DNA of 64,000 nt from DASZHJ01 sp035581425 (GTDB taxonomy: Bacteria > Pseudomonadota > Alphaproteobacteria > ATCC43930 > CGMCC-115725), in contig DATJVP010000098.1 in the NCBI GenBank assembly GCA_035581425.1, forward strand, positions 52,674 through 116,673, in the 5' to 3' direction. This document shows, in pieces, positions 32,929 to 42,190 of this stretch (the first letter of the stretch is position 1; each line of letters starts with the position of its first letter). The position numbers were made by a program, and so were the translations under genes. The notes under the pieces were generated by a model. It was not told the DNA's origin, ran no database searches, and saw only the letters and a program-made list of their open reading frames with translations.

Positions 32929-33911
32929 GGGGCCTCTGATGTCAGCGGATGGACGCAGCGCACGAGCCGGCCCCTCGCGAGCGCTGCAAGCTCAGGCATT
33001 TCGAGACAGTGCTTGTCGGCGCGCGGGCAGCGGCTGCGAAAGCTGCAGCCGCTCGGAAGCCGCAGCGGCGAGGGCGTCATGCCCGGGATCTGCCGGAGCG
33101 GCTCTCCGCGGCGATTGCGGCTCGGCACCGAGCCGATGAGGCCGCTCGTATAGGGATGGAGCGGCCGGTCGAGGACAGCGTCGACGGGCCCCTCCTCCAC
33201 CACGCGGCCGGCGTACATGACCGCGAGGGTGTCCGCGAGGCCGCCCACCACCGCGAGATCGTGCGTGATCCAGATGAGCGCGGTGCCGCTCTCGCGGCAG
33301 AGCTTCTGCACCTCGTAGAGAATTTGCGCCTGGATCGTCACGTCGAGTGCGGTGGTGGGCTCGTCGGCGATCAAGAGCGATGGGCGATTGAGGAGCGCGA
33401 TCGCGATTGCCACGCGCTGGCGCATACCGCCCGAGAATTGATGCGGATATGCCGCGAGACGCTCCTCCGGCGAGGCAATGCCGACTTGGCCCAGCACGTC
33501 GCGCGAGCGGGCGCGCGCCTCGGCGTGGCTCACCTCGGGATGATGAGCGCGGATCGCCTCGACCATCTGCGTCTCGATCCGGAGCACCGGGTTGAGCGTC
33601 ATCATGGGGTCTTGGAAGATCATCGCGATCCGCTCGCCGCGCAGCCGCCGCAGCCGCTCCCCGGAAAGTCGTGCGAGGTCCTCGCCCTCGAAAAGGATCC
33701 GGCCCGCAACGATGTGGCCCGGCGGATCCACGAGGCCCAGGATCGAGAAGCCCGTGACGGATTTGCCGGAGCCGGATTCGCCGACGAGGCCCAGCACCTC
33801 GCCGCTCCTGACGGAGAGGCTCACGCCATCCACCGCCTTCACCACGCCCATCCGCGTGAAGAAATGCGTGGCGAGACCCTCGACCGAGAGGAGCGGCGCC
33901 GCGGCGCTCAC
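32925..33911 (-). CDS. Dipeptide/oligopeptide ABC importer ATP-binding protein (DppD type)
   Basis: A 328-residue ABC ATPase: Walker A GESGSGKS, Q-loop IFQDPMMTLNP, signature FSGGMRQR, Walker B LLIADEPTTALD, H-loop ITHDLAVVGG, and the C-terminal extension with CSFRSRCPRADKHC. It forms the second half of the ATPase dimer with the DppF-type protein. The start is the GTG at 33911, which overlaps the permease stop (GTGA); an open frame upstream runs inside the permease gene and is not used. Confidence 0.92.
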   Translation of the reverse strand: MSAAAPLLSVEGLATHFFTRMGVVKAVDGVSLSVRSGEVLGLVGESGSGKSVTGFSILGLVDPPGHIVAGRILFEGEDLARLSGERLRRLRGERIAMIFQDPMMTLNPVLRIETQMVEAIRAHHPEVSHAEARARSRDVLGQVGIASPEERLAAYPHQFSGGMRQRVAIAIALLNRPSLLIADEPTTALDVTIQAQILYEVQKLCRESGTALIWITHDLAVVGGLADTLAVMYAGRVVEEGPVDAVLDRPLHPYTSGLIGSVPSRNRRGEPLRQIPGMTPSPLRLPSGCSFRSRCPRADKHCLEMPELAALARGRLVRCVHPLTSEAP

Positions 33912-34828
33912 TTCTGGAGCCGCGGATTGAGCACGTCGCGCAAGCGATCGCCCACGAGGTTGATCGAGACGATCGCGACCAGCAGGGCGATGCCGGGGAA
34001 GAAGCTGATCCAGTACTTGCCGCTCATCATGTACTCGAAGCCGTTCGCGATGAGGAGGCCGAGCGAGGGCTCCGTGATGGGAAGGCCGATGCCGAGAAAG
34101 GAGAGCGTCGCTTCGAGCGCAATCGCGTGCGCGACCTGCACCGTCGCCACCACGATCACCGGCGGCAGACAATTCGGCAGAAGGTGGTGCAGCATGATCC
34201 GCGCGTCACTGAGGGCGAGGCAGCGCGCGGCCTCGATATATTCCTTCCGCCGCTCGACCAGCGCCGAGGCGCGAATGGTGCGGGCGTAATACGCCCACTG
34301 CACCACCACGAGCGCGAGAATGATCTTGAAGACCCCGTGGCCGAGAAGCGCTACCAGGATGAGCGCCACCAGTATCGCCGGCAGCGAGAGCTGGAGATCG
34401 ACGATGCGCATGATCGCGCTCTCAGTCCTGCCGCCGACATAGGCCGCGATGAGGCCGAGCGCGCCGCCGAGCACCAGCGCCGCGATCGAACTCAGCGCGC
34501 CCACCGCAAGGCTCGTGCGGAGCCCGTAGAAGATCGCGGACATCATGTCCCGTCCTTGATCGTCGGTGCCGAGCCAATAGACGAGGCCCTCGGCCGAGGT
34601 CGAGCCCGGCGGGAGCCGGCCGTCGAGGAGGTCGAGCGAGGCGAGGTCGTATGGGTTCTGCGGCGAGAGCCACGGTGCGAAGAGCGCCACGAAGACGACC
34701 GCGAGCAGCACGACGAGCCCCGCGGCGGCAAGCTTCGATTCGAAGAAGTCGGCGGCGAGCCGGCGAAGCGGCGACTCCTCGATGCTCGCGGCGTCCTCTC
34801 GCGCTTGCTCTTCTGCAAACGTGCTCAC
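33908..34828 (-). CDS. Dipeptide/oligopeptide ABC importer permease (DppC type)
   Basis: A 306-residue inner-membrane permease with about six helices. The cytoplasmic N-terminus is followed by a helix at about 37-57 and a periplasmic loop with the phrase YWLGTDDQGRDM that is typical of DppC. The ATPase-docking EAA loop reads EYIEAARCLALSDARIMLHHLLPN. The start is the GTG at 34828, overlapping the DppB-type stop. It forms the channel with the DppB-type permease. Confidence 0.92.
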   Translation of the reverse strand: MSTFAEEQAREDAASIEESPLRRLAADFFESKLAAAGLVVLLAVVFVALFAPWLSPQNPYDLASLDLLDGRLPPGSTSAEGLVYWLGTDDQGRDMMSAIFYGLRTSLAVGALSSIAALVLGGALGLIAAYVGGRTESAIMRIVDLQLSLPAILVALILVALLGHGVFKIILALVVVQWAYYARTIRASALVERRKEYIEAARCLALSDARIMLHHLLPNCLPPVIVVATVQVAHAIALEATLSFLGIGLPITEPSLGLLIANGFEYMMSGKYWISFFPGIALLVAIVSINLVGDRLRDVLNPRLQK

Positions 34829-35802
34829 GCGCGGGCCTCGGCAAGGCGGACGCGGGGATCGAGCACGGAGTAGAGGATGTCCACGAGAAGATTGATCATG
34901 ATGACCAGGAACACCGTCAGCATCAGATAGGCCACGATCACGGGCCGGTCGAGCACGGTGATCGACTTGATGATGAGCTGCCCGATCCCGGGCCACGCGA
35001 ATATCGTCTCGGTCACGACGGAGAAGGCGATCACCGCACCGATCTCGAGGCCGAGCACCGTCACGATCGGGATCAGGATATTCCGGAGCACATGCACGCG
35101 GACGACGCGCCCCCGGGTCAGACCCTTGGCGCGCGCGAACTTGATGTAGTCCATGTGGGAGACCTCGCGCGTGCCGGCGGCAGCGAGGCGAATCACCAGC
35201 GCGATCCGCGAGAGCGAGAGGTTCAGCGCCGGCAGTATCAGGTGCCTGATGCCGTCCCAGGTGAGAAAGCTCACATCGACGCCGAGAACGCTGACGGTGG
35301 CACCGCGCCCAGTCGAAGGCAGCCAGCCCATCCACACCGCGAAGACCAGGATCAGCATGATCCCCACCCAGAAGGTCGGCAGGCTGAATCCGAGAATCGA
35401 GCCCGCGGCGATGAGGCGTGAGAGAAATGTGTCGGGCCTCAACCCGACATAGAGGCCGAGCGGCAGGCCCAGCACGACCGCCAGCAGCATCGCCGAGAAG
35501 GCAAGCTCGAGGGTCGCAGGAAGCCGCTGGACGATGAGCCGGAGCGCGGGCTCGTTGAAGACGAAGGAGCGGCCGAGATCGCCGTGCGCGGCGTTGGCGA
35601 GGAAGACGAAATATTGCTCCCAGAGCGGCTTGTCGAGGCCGAGCGCCGCGGTTGCCCGCGCGATCTCCGCCTGGTCCGCTTGCGGGCTGATGAGGATGTC
35701 GACGGGATTGCCGATCGCGAAGACCCCGAGGAAGACCAGGATCGACATCGCCAGCAGCATCACCGCGCTCTGCATCAATCGGCGAATGACGAGGACGGTC
35801 AT
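34825..35802 (-). CDS. Dipeptide/oligopeptide ABC importer permease (DppB type)
   Basis: A 325-residue permease starting with the DppB-like MTVLVIRRLMQSAVMLLAMSILVF. The first loop has NPVDILISPQADQAEIARATAALGLDKPLWEQY (seen at about 32-64), then helices and the docking loop MDYIKFARAKGLTRGRVVRVHVLRN. About six helices are visible. It lies 25 bases after the substrate-binding protein gene and overlaps the DppC-type gene by GTGA. Confidence 0.93.
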   Translation of the reverse strand: MTVLVIRRLMQSAVMLLAMSILVFLGVFAIGNPVDILISPQADQAEIARATAALGLDKPLWEQYFVFLANAAHGDLGRSFVFNEPALRLIVQRLPATLELAFSAMLLAVVLGLPLGLYVGLRPDTFLSRLIAAGSILGFSLPTFWVGIMLILVFAVWMGWLPSTGRGATVSVLGVDVSFLTWDGIRHLILPALNLSLSRIALVIRLAAAGTREVSHMDYIKFARAKGLTRGRVVRVHVLRNILIPIVTVLGLEIGAVIAFSVVTETIFAWPGIGQLIIKSITVLDRPVIVAYLMLTVFLVIMINLLVDILYSVLDPRVRLAEARA

Positions 35803-35827
35803 GACGGCTCCGACGCCTGCCCCGGCG

Positions 35828-37399
35828 TCATTTCACGGGATGGACGTCGGCGGCGAGCGTAAATTGGTTCGTATTGCCGACGAAGGTCAGGTCGCTCCGC
35901 ATGCCCCAGATCGTGACCTCATAGTGGAGCGGTATGATCCCGAGATCGCCGATCCCGACCTCCGTCGCCTGCCGCAGCAAGAGCTCGCGCTTGGCATCGT
36001 CGACCGTCGCGAGCGCCTGCACCAGAAGCTCGTCGAGCTTGGGATCGGAGAAGCGGCCGCGATTGGCCGCGCCGAAACCCTTGGCGGGGTCGTAGGTCGC
36101 GAGCAGCGATTTCAGCGGCGACGATGGCTCGCCGGTCTCCGCACCCCAGCCCACGAGCATGAGGCTGAACTCGAGCTTGCTCGCGCGGGAGAAATAGACG
36201 GCTTGCGGCATCGCCACGACCTCAGTCTTGATGCCGATGCGGCTCAGCATCTGCGCGACCGCCTGCGCGATCTTCTCGTCGTTGATGTAGCGGTCGTTGG
36301 GAGAATGCAACGTCAAGCGGAACCCCTGCGGATAGCCCGCCTCGGCCAGAAGCTTCTTGGCGCCCTCTGGATCGTAGGGCTCGGGCTTCAGCGTTGGGCT
36401 CACGCCGAAGAAGCCGTCCGGCAGGAGCTGCCCCGCGGGGATCGCCGCCCCCTCCATGACGCGGTCGACGATCGCCTGGCGATTGATCGCCTTCGACATC
36501 GCGAGTCGTACGCGCCTATCCTTGAGGGGATTCCCGGGAAGCGGCTTTCCATCGTTGTCGAGCGCGAACGGCGTCCGCTCGCGGTTGCTGTCGAGATGGA
36601 GGTAGATCACTCGGTTCGATACAGCCTCAACGAGCCGAATTCTCGGGTTGCCCTTGAGCGTCTTGAGATCGGCGGTCGGCACGTTCTCGATGAAATCGAC
36701 GTCGCCCGCGAGGAGGGCCGAGACGCGGGCGGCGTTGTTGGGGATGGGGCGGAAAGTCACCTTCGCCCAATCCGGCTTCTGTCCCCAATACCCGTCGTTG
36801 CGGACCATCACCAGGTGATCGCCGGGGACCCACTCCACGAACTTGAAGGGTCCCGTGCCAATGGCGGCCGTGCCCTTGTTGAAATCCTCGGTCGCCTTCC
36901 CCTCGACGACGCGCCTTTCCTGGATCGAGATCGTAGAGAGATCGCTCGCAAGCAGCGGATAAGGAGTGCCCGTCCGCACATGGAGCGTGGCCGCGTCGAC
37001 AACCTCGATCGCCTTGACCGCCTTGGTATAGATCGCGAAGGAGGCCGGGCTGTTCGGAACCTTGGGCGCGCGATCGATCGAGAACACGATGTCCTCGGCC
37101 GTGAGCGGCGCGCCGTCCTGGAACTCGACGCCGGAGCGCAACTTGAATTCCCAGACACCGTCGTCGATGGGCTTCCACGAAAGCGCAAGGCCGGGGACGA
37201 GGTGCTGCTTCTCATCCTGGTGCACGAGCTGGCTGAAGATGTGGCGCGCGATTTGATTGTTGGGTCCGAGCGTGTGGAAGAGCGGATCGATCGAGGTGGG
37301 TTCGGCCTGGAGCGCGACGCGCAGCTCCTGCGCCCGCGCCGTCGACATCGGGAGCGCCGCGGAAAGCGCAGCGAGGACGTAGAGCGGGCGCCGCAGCAT
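35828..37399 (-). CDS. ABC importer periplasmic substrate-binding protein (family 5)
   Basis: A 523-residue DppA/OppA-type protein. A Sec signal peptide (about 1-23, ending STARAQ) is followed by LRVALQAEPTSIDPLFH, the family signature region near AEDIVFSIDRAP, and a C-terminal VTIWGMRSDLTFVGNTNQ. It captures the solute in the periplasm and delivers it to the DppBC channel. The ATG at 37399 is fixed by the signal peptide and GGAGG six bases upstream. It heads a five-subunit importer operon ending in an amidohydrolase, so the solute may be an N-acylated amino acid or peptide. Confidence 0.92.
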   Translation of the reverse strand: MLRRPLYVLAALSAALPMSTARAQELRVALQAEPTSIDPLFHTLGPNNQIARHIFSQLVHQDEKQHLVPGLALSWKPIDDGVWEFKLRSGVEFQDGAPLTAEDIVFSIDRAPKVPNSPASFAIYTKAVKAIEVVDAATLHVRTGTPYPLLASDLSTISIQERRVVEGKATEDFNKGTAAIGTGPFKFVEWVPGDHLVMVRNDGYWGQKPDWAKVTFRPIPNNAARVSALLAGDVDFIENVPTADLKTLKGNPRIRLVEAVSNRVIYLHLDSNRERTPFALDNDGKPLPGNPLKDRRVRLAMSKAINRQAIVDRVMEGAAIPAGQLLPDGFFGVSPTLKPEPYDPEGAKKLLAEAGYPQGFRLTLHSPNDRYINDEKIAQAVAQMLSRIGIKTEVVAMPQAVYFSRASKLEFSLMLVGWGAETGEPSSPLKSLLATYDPAKGFGAANRGRFSDPKLDELLVQALATVDDAKRELLLRQATEVGIGDLGIIPLHYEVTIWGMRSDLTFVGNTNQFTLAADVHPVK

Positions 37400-37586
37400 C
37401 GAAGCCTCCCTCGGAGAATGCCGCCTTTCCCGCGGTTCTAGCCTCCGCTCGGAACTTTGACGAAAAGGTCGCGGCGATGCAACCGCGCCGCCGCGATCCC
37501 CGCGGCGTTCTCGCCCTTGGCGGGGGAGCGCTTTCCGGCTAAGTGTGACGGCCTCGAGACGCTCATCAGACGCAAGGCCCCTCGGC

Positions 37587-38747
37587 GTGACCGCACCGCG
37601 CTTCACCAGCATCGAGATGATTCGCAAGCTCGTCGGTTTCGACACCACGAGCCGGGATTCGAACCTCGCGCTCATCGATTTCGTGCGCGGCTATCTCGCG
37701 GAATTCGGCATCGCGAGCGAGCTCTTCTTCGACGCCGAGAAGCGGAAGGCCAATCTCTTCGCGACACTGGGCCCCAAAGATCGCGGCGGCGTCATGCTCT
37801 CGGGCCACACCGACGTCGTGCCGGTCGATGGCCAGGAGTGGTCGAGCGATCCCTTCGAGATCGTCGAGCGCGAGGGCAAGCTCTACGGCCGCGGCACCTC
37901 CGACATGAAGAGCTTCGTCGCCGTCGCGCTGGCGCTAGTGCCGGAGTTCCTCGCGCGCGAGCTCACGACGCCGATCCATATCGCGCTCTCCTACGACGAG
38001 GAGATCGGCTGCGTCGGCGTGCGCGGCATGATCGCGGAGATCGCGCGCCGTCCCGTGCGGCCCAAACTCTGCATCGTCGGCGAGCCCACACTGATGCAGC
38101 CGGTGATCGCGCACAAGGGCAAGATCAGCATCCGCTGCAGGGTGCGAGGTCTCGAGAGCCATTCCGCCCTCACCCATCTCGGCGTCAATGCTGTCGAGGC
38201 CGCAGCGGAGATCATCGCCCATCTCAAGCGCATGGCACGGCGGCGCCGCGATCACGGCCCCTTCGACCGGCAATTCTCACCGCCCTACACGACGATCCAC
38301 ACGGGGACCGTGCATGGCGGCACCGCGCTCAACATCGTGCCCAGGGATTGCGAGTTCGTCTTCGAGTTCCGCACGCTCCCCGGCGATCCGCCGGAGCTGC
38401 TGCTCGAGGAAGTGCAGCGCTTTGCCGCCGAGCTCGAGCCGGAGATGCATAAGGTCGATCGCAGCACCGGCATCTCCTTCGAGATCCTGACCTCGACCGT
38501 CGGCCTCTCGGAGGCACCGGAGTCCGAAGTGGCGGAGCTCGCCCGCGCGCTCTCCGGCGCCAACTCCGTGGGCAAGGTGAGTTTCGGGACCGAGGCCGGC
38601 CTTTTCCAGGAGGCGGGCATTCCGACCGTGGTCTGCGGCCCCGGCTCCATCGACGAGGCGCATCGCCCCAACGAATTCATCGCCCTCGAACAGATCCGGC
38701 AATGCGAAGCGTTCCTTCGTCGCCTGATCGAGCGCGCGGCAAGCTAG
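37587..38747 (+). CDS. argE: Acetylornithine deacetylase ArgE-like peptidase M20
   Basis: A 386-residue M20 metallohydrolase. Metal ligands are visible as His in LSGHTDVVP, Asp in GRGTSDMKSF, the Glu pair in YDEEIGC and Glu in GEPT, with a C-terminal His in IDEAHRPNEF. GLESHSALTHLGVNA marks the dimerisation lid. ArgE removes acetate from N2-acetylornithine in arginine synthesis; M20 relatives act on other N-acyl amino acids. The position, divergent from a peptide importer and before an aspartoacylase-like gene, favours a catabolic deacylase. The GTG at 37587 is preferred over one at 37545. Confidence 0.82.
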   Translation: MTAPRFTSIEMIRKLVGFDTTSRDSNLALIDFVRGYLAEFGIASELFFDAEKRKANLFATLGPKDRGGVMLSGHTDVVPVDGQEWSSDPFEIVEREGKLYGRGTSDMKSFVAVALALVPEFLARELTTPIHIALSYDEEIGCVGVRGMIAEIARRPVRPKLCIVGEPTLMQPVIAHKGKISIRCRVRGLESHSALTHLGVNAVEAAAEIIAHLKRMARRRRDHGPFDRQFSPPYTTIHTGTVHGGTALNIVPRDCEFVFEFRTLPGDPPELLLEEVQRFAAELEPEMHKVDRSTGISFEILTSTVGLSEAPESEVAELARALSGANSVGKVSFGTEAGLFQEAGIPTVVCGPGSIDEAHRPNEFIALEQIRQCEAFLRRLIERAAS

Positions 38748-38776
38748 ATCACCAGTAGCAGCGGAGAACCTCCATC

Positions 38777-39724
38777 GTGGTTGAGAGCTCCTATCCCGTC
38801 GAGATCGCACCTCCGGACATCGAGCCCTATCGCAAGGGCAACACGGGTATCGACTACTTCACGACCTTCGACAGCGGCAAGCCCGGGCCGCATGTGCTCG
38901 TGAACGCGCTGACGCACGGCAACGAGATCTGCGGAGCGATCGCGGTCGACCGCATCTTCCGCGAGGGCGTGCGGCCGGCGCACGGGAAGCTCACACTCGG
39001 CTTCGCCAACGTCGTGGCATTCAAGAGCTTCGACACGCGCAATCCCACCGCCTCCCGCTTCGTCGACGAGGACATCAACCGCGTCTGGGACCCGGCCGTT
39101 CTCGACGGCCCCCGCAAGAGCGCCGAGCTTGCGCGCGCGCGCGAGATGCGTCCGCTCATCGACAGCGTCGATCTTCTCCTCGATATCCACTCCATGCAGC
39201 ACGCGACACAACCGCTGATGCTCGCGGGCCTGCTGGACCGCTCGCTCGAGCTCGCGCACCGGCTCGCTGCGCCGCGCCTCATCGTGCGCGACCGCGGCCA
39301 TTCCGCCGGGCGGCGCATGCGTGACTACAGCGGCTTCGGCGATCCCGGCTCCGCGAAGACGGCGCTCCTCATCGAATGCGGGCAGCATTGGGAGCGCGCC
39401 TCCGTCGACGTCGCGCACGACATCGCCTGGCGCTTCCTCGCCGCGAGCGGCGTGCTGCCGCGACCGGAGACGGAACGGCAGCGCGCACGACCGCCGGCGC
39501 GGCAGCGCGTCATCACCGTGACGCATGCGGTCACGATCGAGAGCGACCGCTTCGAGTTCGCCGCCGATTATCGCGGCCTCGAGGTGATCGCGAAGACCGG
39601 CACGGTGATCGGCCGCGACGGCGAGCGCGAGGTCACGACGCCCTACGATGACTGCGTCCTGATCATGCCCTCGCGACGCCTCACCCGCGGCCAGACGGCC
39701 GTACGGCTCGGACGCTTCGGCTGA
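38777..39724 (+). CDS. Succinylglutamate desuccinylase / aspartoacylase-like zinc hydrolase
   Basis: A 315-residue protein of the M14-like aspartoacylase family. Zinc ligands are His and Glu in NALTHGNEIC near 44 and His in LLLDIHSMQ near 135; the LIECGQHW phrase near 198 supplies the catalytic Glu region. The family hydrolyses N-acyl amino acids such as N-acetylaspartate and N-succinylglutamate. No other ast genes are present. The start is a GTG with GGAG upstream. With argE it forms a deacylase pair opposite the peptide importer. Confidence 0.83.
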   Translation: MVESSYPVEIAPPDIEPYRKGNTGIDYFTTFDSGKPGPHVLVNALTHGNEICGAIAVDRIFREGVRPAHGKLTLGFANVVAFKSFDTRNPTASRFVDEDINRVWDPAVLDGPRKSAELARAREMRPLIDSVDLLLDIHSMQHATQPLMLAGLLDRSLELAHRLAAPRLIVRDRGHSAGRRMRDYSGFGDPGSAKTALLIECGQHWERASVDVAHDIAWRFLAASGVLPRPETERQRARPPARQRVITVTHAVTIESDRFEFAADYRGLEVIAKTGTVIGRDGEREVTTPYDDCVLIMPSRRLTRGQTAVRLGRFG

Positions 39725-39735
39725 GGTCGCTGCCC

Positions 39736-41226
39736 ATGGCCGCGCGTCATATCCTCGCGATCGACCAGGGCACGACGAGCACCCGCTCCGTGATTTTCGA
39801 CGTCGCCGGCGAGGTGCGGGGACAGGCGCAGCGGGAATTGCGGCAATATTACCCCGAGCCCGGCTGGGTCGAGCACGATCCCCTGGAGATCTGGGAAGCG
39901 ACGCTCGCGACGGCGCGCGAAGCCCTCGCCACCGCCAAGCTCGGCGCGCGCGAGATCGCGGGCATCGGGATCACCAACCAGCGCGAGACCACCGTACTGT
40001 GGGAGCGCGCGACCGGCAAACCCATCGCCCGCGCCATCGTCTGGCAGGACCGCCGCACCGCCGGCCGCTGCGCGGAACTTCGCGCCGCCGGGCATGCGCC
40101 TGCGGTGCAGGCGAAGAGCGGACTCGTGCTCGATCCCTACTTCTCCGCCACCAAGATCGAATGGCTCCTCGACCACGTTCCCGGCGCGCGCGCACGCGCC
40201 GAGCACGGCGAGCTCGCCTTCGGAACCATCGACACTTTCCTCCTATGGCGCCTTACCGGCGGACGCTCACACGCGACCGACGCCACGAACGCATCCCGGA
40301 CGCTGCTTTTCGACCTCCATTCCCAGGACTGGGACGAGGAGCTGCTCCAGCTCTTCCGCGTGCCGCGGCCGGTGCTCCCAACCGTGCAGGACTGTGCCGG
40401 CGAATTCGGCGTCGCCTCCATCGACCTCTTCGGCGCGGAGATCCCTATCCTGGGAATTGCCGGGGATCAGCAGGCGGCGACTGTAGGCCAAGCCTGCTTC
40501 GAGCCCGGCATGATCAAATCCACTTACGGCACCGGCTGCTTTGCGCTCCTCAACACCGGCGGCTGGCCGGTCGCGTCGAATAACCGACTGCTGACGACGC
40601 TCGCCTATCGCCTGGAGGGACGGCCGACCTACGCGATCGAGGGAGCGATCTTCATCGCGGGCGCCGCGATCCAGTGGCTCCGCGACGGACTCGGGCTCAT
40701 CAAGGACGCGCGGGAGAGCGAAGCCCTCGCACGCGCCGCCGATCCCGCCCGCCGCGTCTATCTCGTGCCGGCCTTCACGGGACTCGGCGCTCCCTATTGG
40801 GACGCGGAGGCAAGGGGCGCTCTCTTCGGCCTCACCCGCGATGTCGGCCGCGCGGAAATCCTGCGCGCAGCGCTCGACGCCGCCTGCTTCCAGACCCGCG
40901 ACCTTCTGGAGGCCATGCGTGCCGACGGCGCCGCCCTTAGGAGCCTCCGCGTCGACGGTGGCATGGTCGCGAACGACTGGGTGATGCAGCGGCTTGCGGA
41001 CCTGCTCGGTCTTCCGGTGGAGCGGCCCCGCCACATCGAGACGACCGTGCGCGGCGCGGCCGCGCTCGCGGCGCTCGCGGCGGGGCTCCACACCTCGCTC
41101 GAGGCGATCGCGCAGCAGTGGTCGCTCGATCGGGCCTTCGAGCCGCAGATCTCCGCGGACGAGCGCGACGCACTTTATGCGGGGTGGCAAGATGCGGTTG
41201 CGCGGACTCTCAGCAAGCCGCGATGA
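39736..41226 (+). CDS. glpK: Glycerol kinase
   Basis: A 496-residue FGGY-family kinase of normal glycerol kinase length. It begins with the phosphate-binding AIDQGTTSTRSVIFD, followed by GITNQRETTVLWERATG near 78 and AIVWQDRRT. STYGTGCFALLNTG lies near 259, and PAFTGLGAPYWD and the signature-like VDGGMVANDW follow. It makes glycerol 3-phosphate from glycerol and ATP. Neither glpF nor glpD is adjacent, which is unusual for a glycerol locus; it follows the aspartoacylase-like gene by 11 bases and overlaps the SMP-30 gene by ATGA. Confidence 0.94.
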   Translation: MAARHILAIDQGTTSTRSVIFDVAGEVRGQAQRELRQYYPEPGWVEHDPLEIWEATLATAREALATAKLGAREIAGIGITNQRETTVLWERATGKPIARAIVWQDRRTAGRCAELRAAGHAPAVQAKSGLVLDPYFSATKIEWLLDHVPGARARAEHGELAFGTIDTFLLWRLTGGRSHATDATNASRTLLFDLHSQDWDEELLQLFRVPRPVLPTVQDCAGEFGVASIDLFGAEIPILGIAGDQQAATVGQACFEPGMIKSTYGTGCFALLNTGGWPVASNNRLLTTLAYRLEGRPTYAIEGAIFIAGAAIQWLRDGLGLIKDARESEALARAADPARRVYLVPAFTGLGAPYWDAEARGALFGLTRDVGRAEILRAALDAACFQTRDLLEAMRADGAALRSLRVDGGMVANDWVMQRLADLLGLPVERPRHIETTVRGAAALAALAAGLHTSLEAIAQQWSLDRAFEPQISADERDALYAGWQDAVARTLSKPR

Positions 41227-42095
41227 GCGAGATCCGATCCGCTCTCGCGCTCCGCCCCGATCTCGGCGAGAGCCCGGTCTGGCACCGCAAGGAGGCCGCG
41301 CTCTACTGGGTCGACGTCCGCAAGCCCACCGTCAACCGCTTCGACCCCAGTACCGGCACGAACCGCGAATTCACGGCGCCCGAGCCCGTGCACGCGATCG
41401 CGCTGACGCGGAGCCATCGCCTGCTCGCGGTGCTGGAGACAAGCCTCGCCTATCTCGACTGCGAGAGCGGCACCGTCGAGCCCATTGCGAGCGTCGTCGA
41501 GGGCGTCGAGGACAATCTCAACGACGGCCGCTGCGACCGCGCCGGACGCTTCTGGGTGGGATCGAAGGCGCGCGATTGGGTGAAGCCGATCGGCGGCCTA
41601 TTCCGTCTCGACCCCGACGGCTCGCTGCACCAGCTCGATGAGGGGGTCCAGCTGTCGAACGGGCTCGGCTGGAGTCCGGATAACCGCACCATGTACTTCA
41701 TCGATTCCCAGCCGCGGATCGTCCACGCCTACGACTTCGACCACGTCGCCGGGACCGTGCGGAACCGCCGCGTGCTCGTACGAATTTCCGAGGAGCACGG
41801 GCTCCCCGACGGTATGACCGTCGACGCCGAGGGTTTTCTCTGGGTCGCGCAATGGAATGGCTGGCGGGTCGTGCGCTACGACCCCGACGGCAAGATCGAG
41901 CGCGTGATACGCATGCCCGTTGCCAGACCGACGAGCTGCATCTTCGGCGGGCCCGACCTCCGGACGCTCTACATCACGTCCGGCACCATGCGCATGACGC
42001 CGGAGGAGATCGCGGCTGAGCCTCGCGCTGGCAACCTCTTCGCGATCGATACCGAAATCCAGGGTATGCCCGAGCCGCATTTCGCGGGCGGGTGA
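41223..42095 (+). CDS. SMP-30/gluconolactonase family protein
   Basis: A 290-residue six-bladed beta-propeller of the SMP-30 family. Typical phrases are LGESPVWHRKEAALYWVDV near 14 with the metal Glu, NDGRCDRAGRFWVGS near 100 with Asn and Asp ligands, QLSNGLGWSPDNRTMYFIDS near 145 and GLPDGMTVDAEGFLWVAQW near 198. The family hydrolyses sugar lactones such as gluconolactone with a divalent metal. Its ATG overlaps the glpK stop, so it is the last gene of the operon. The true substrate is not evident. Confidence 0.88.
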   Translation: MSEIRSALALRPDLGESPVWHRKEAALYWVDVRKPTVNRFDPSTGTNREFTAPEPVHAIALTRSHRLLAVLETSLAYLDCESGTVEPIASVVEGVEDNLNDGRCDRAGRFWVGSKARDWVKPIGGLFRLDPDGSLHQLDEGVQLSNGLGWSPDNRTMYFIDSQPRIVHAYDFDHVAGTVRNRRVLVRISEEHGLPDGMTVDAEGFLWVAQWNGWRVVRYDPDGKIERVIRMPVARPTSCIFGGPDLRTLYITSGTMRMTPEEIAAEPRAGNLFAIDTEIQGMPEPHFAGG

Positions 42096-42130
42096 CCATC
42101 GCGCGCTATCGGCGCGAGCGGGAGTTTCCT

Positions 42131-42174
42131 GTGCGGTGCGAAGACCGTGAGGGAATGACCCTCACGCGCCGCAC
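42131..42174. terminator. Hairpin between two convergent genes
   Basis: A perfect 7-bp stem GTGAGGG/CCCTCAC with the loop AATGA lies inside an outer GTGCGG/CCGCAC pair. It sits between the SMP-30 stop and the end of the minus-strand regulator, so it may end transcripts from both sides. No T run follows, so it is not a textbook intrinsic terminator. Confidence 0.5.
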
Positions 42175-42190
42175 CTCCGCGATCGAATAC

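Noticed and set aside
35534..37441. Plus-strand frame of 635 codons opposite the peptide-binding protein gene
   Set aside because: The opposite strand encodes a textbook DppA-type protein with signal peptide; the mirror frame has no domain.
37587..38747. Arginine biosynthesis role for the ArgE-like gene
   Set aside because: No other arg gene is near, and the context is a peptide importer and N-acyl hydrolases, so I kept the family name but favour a catabolic role.
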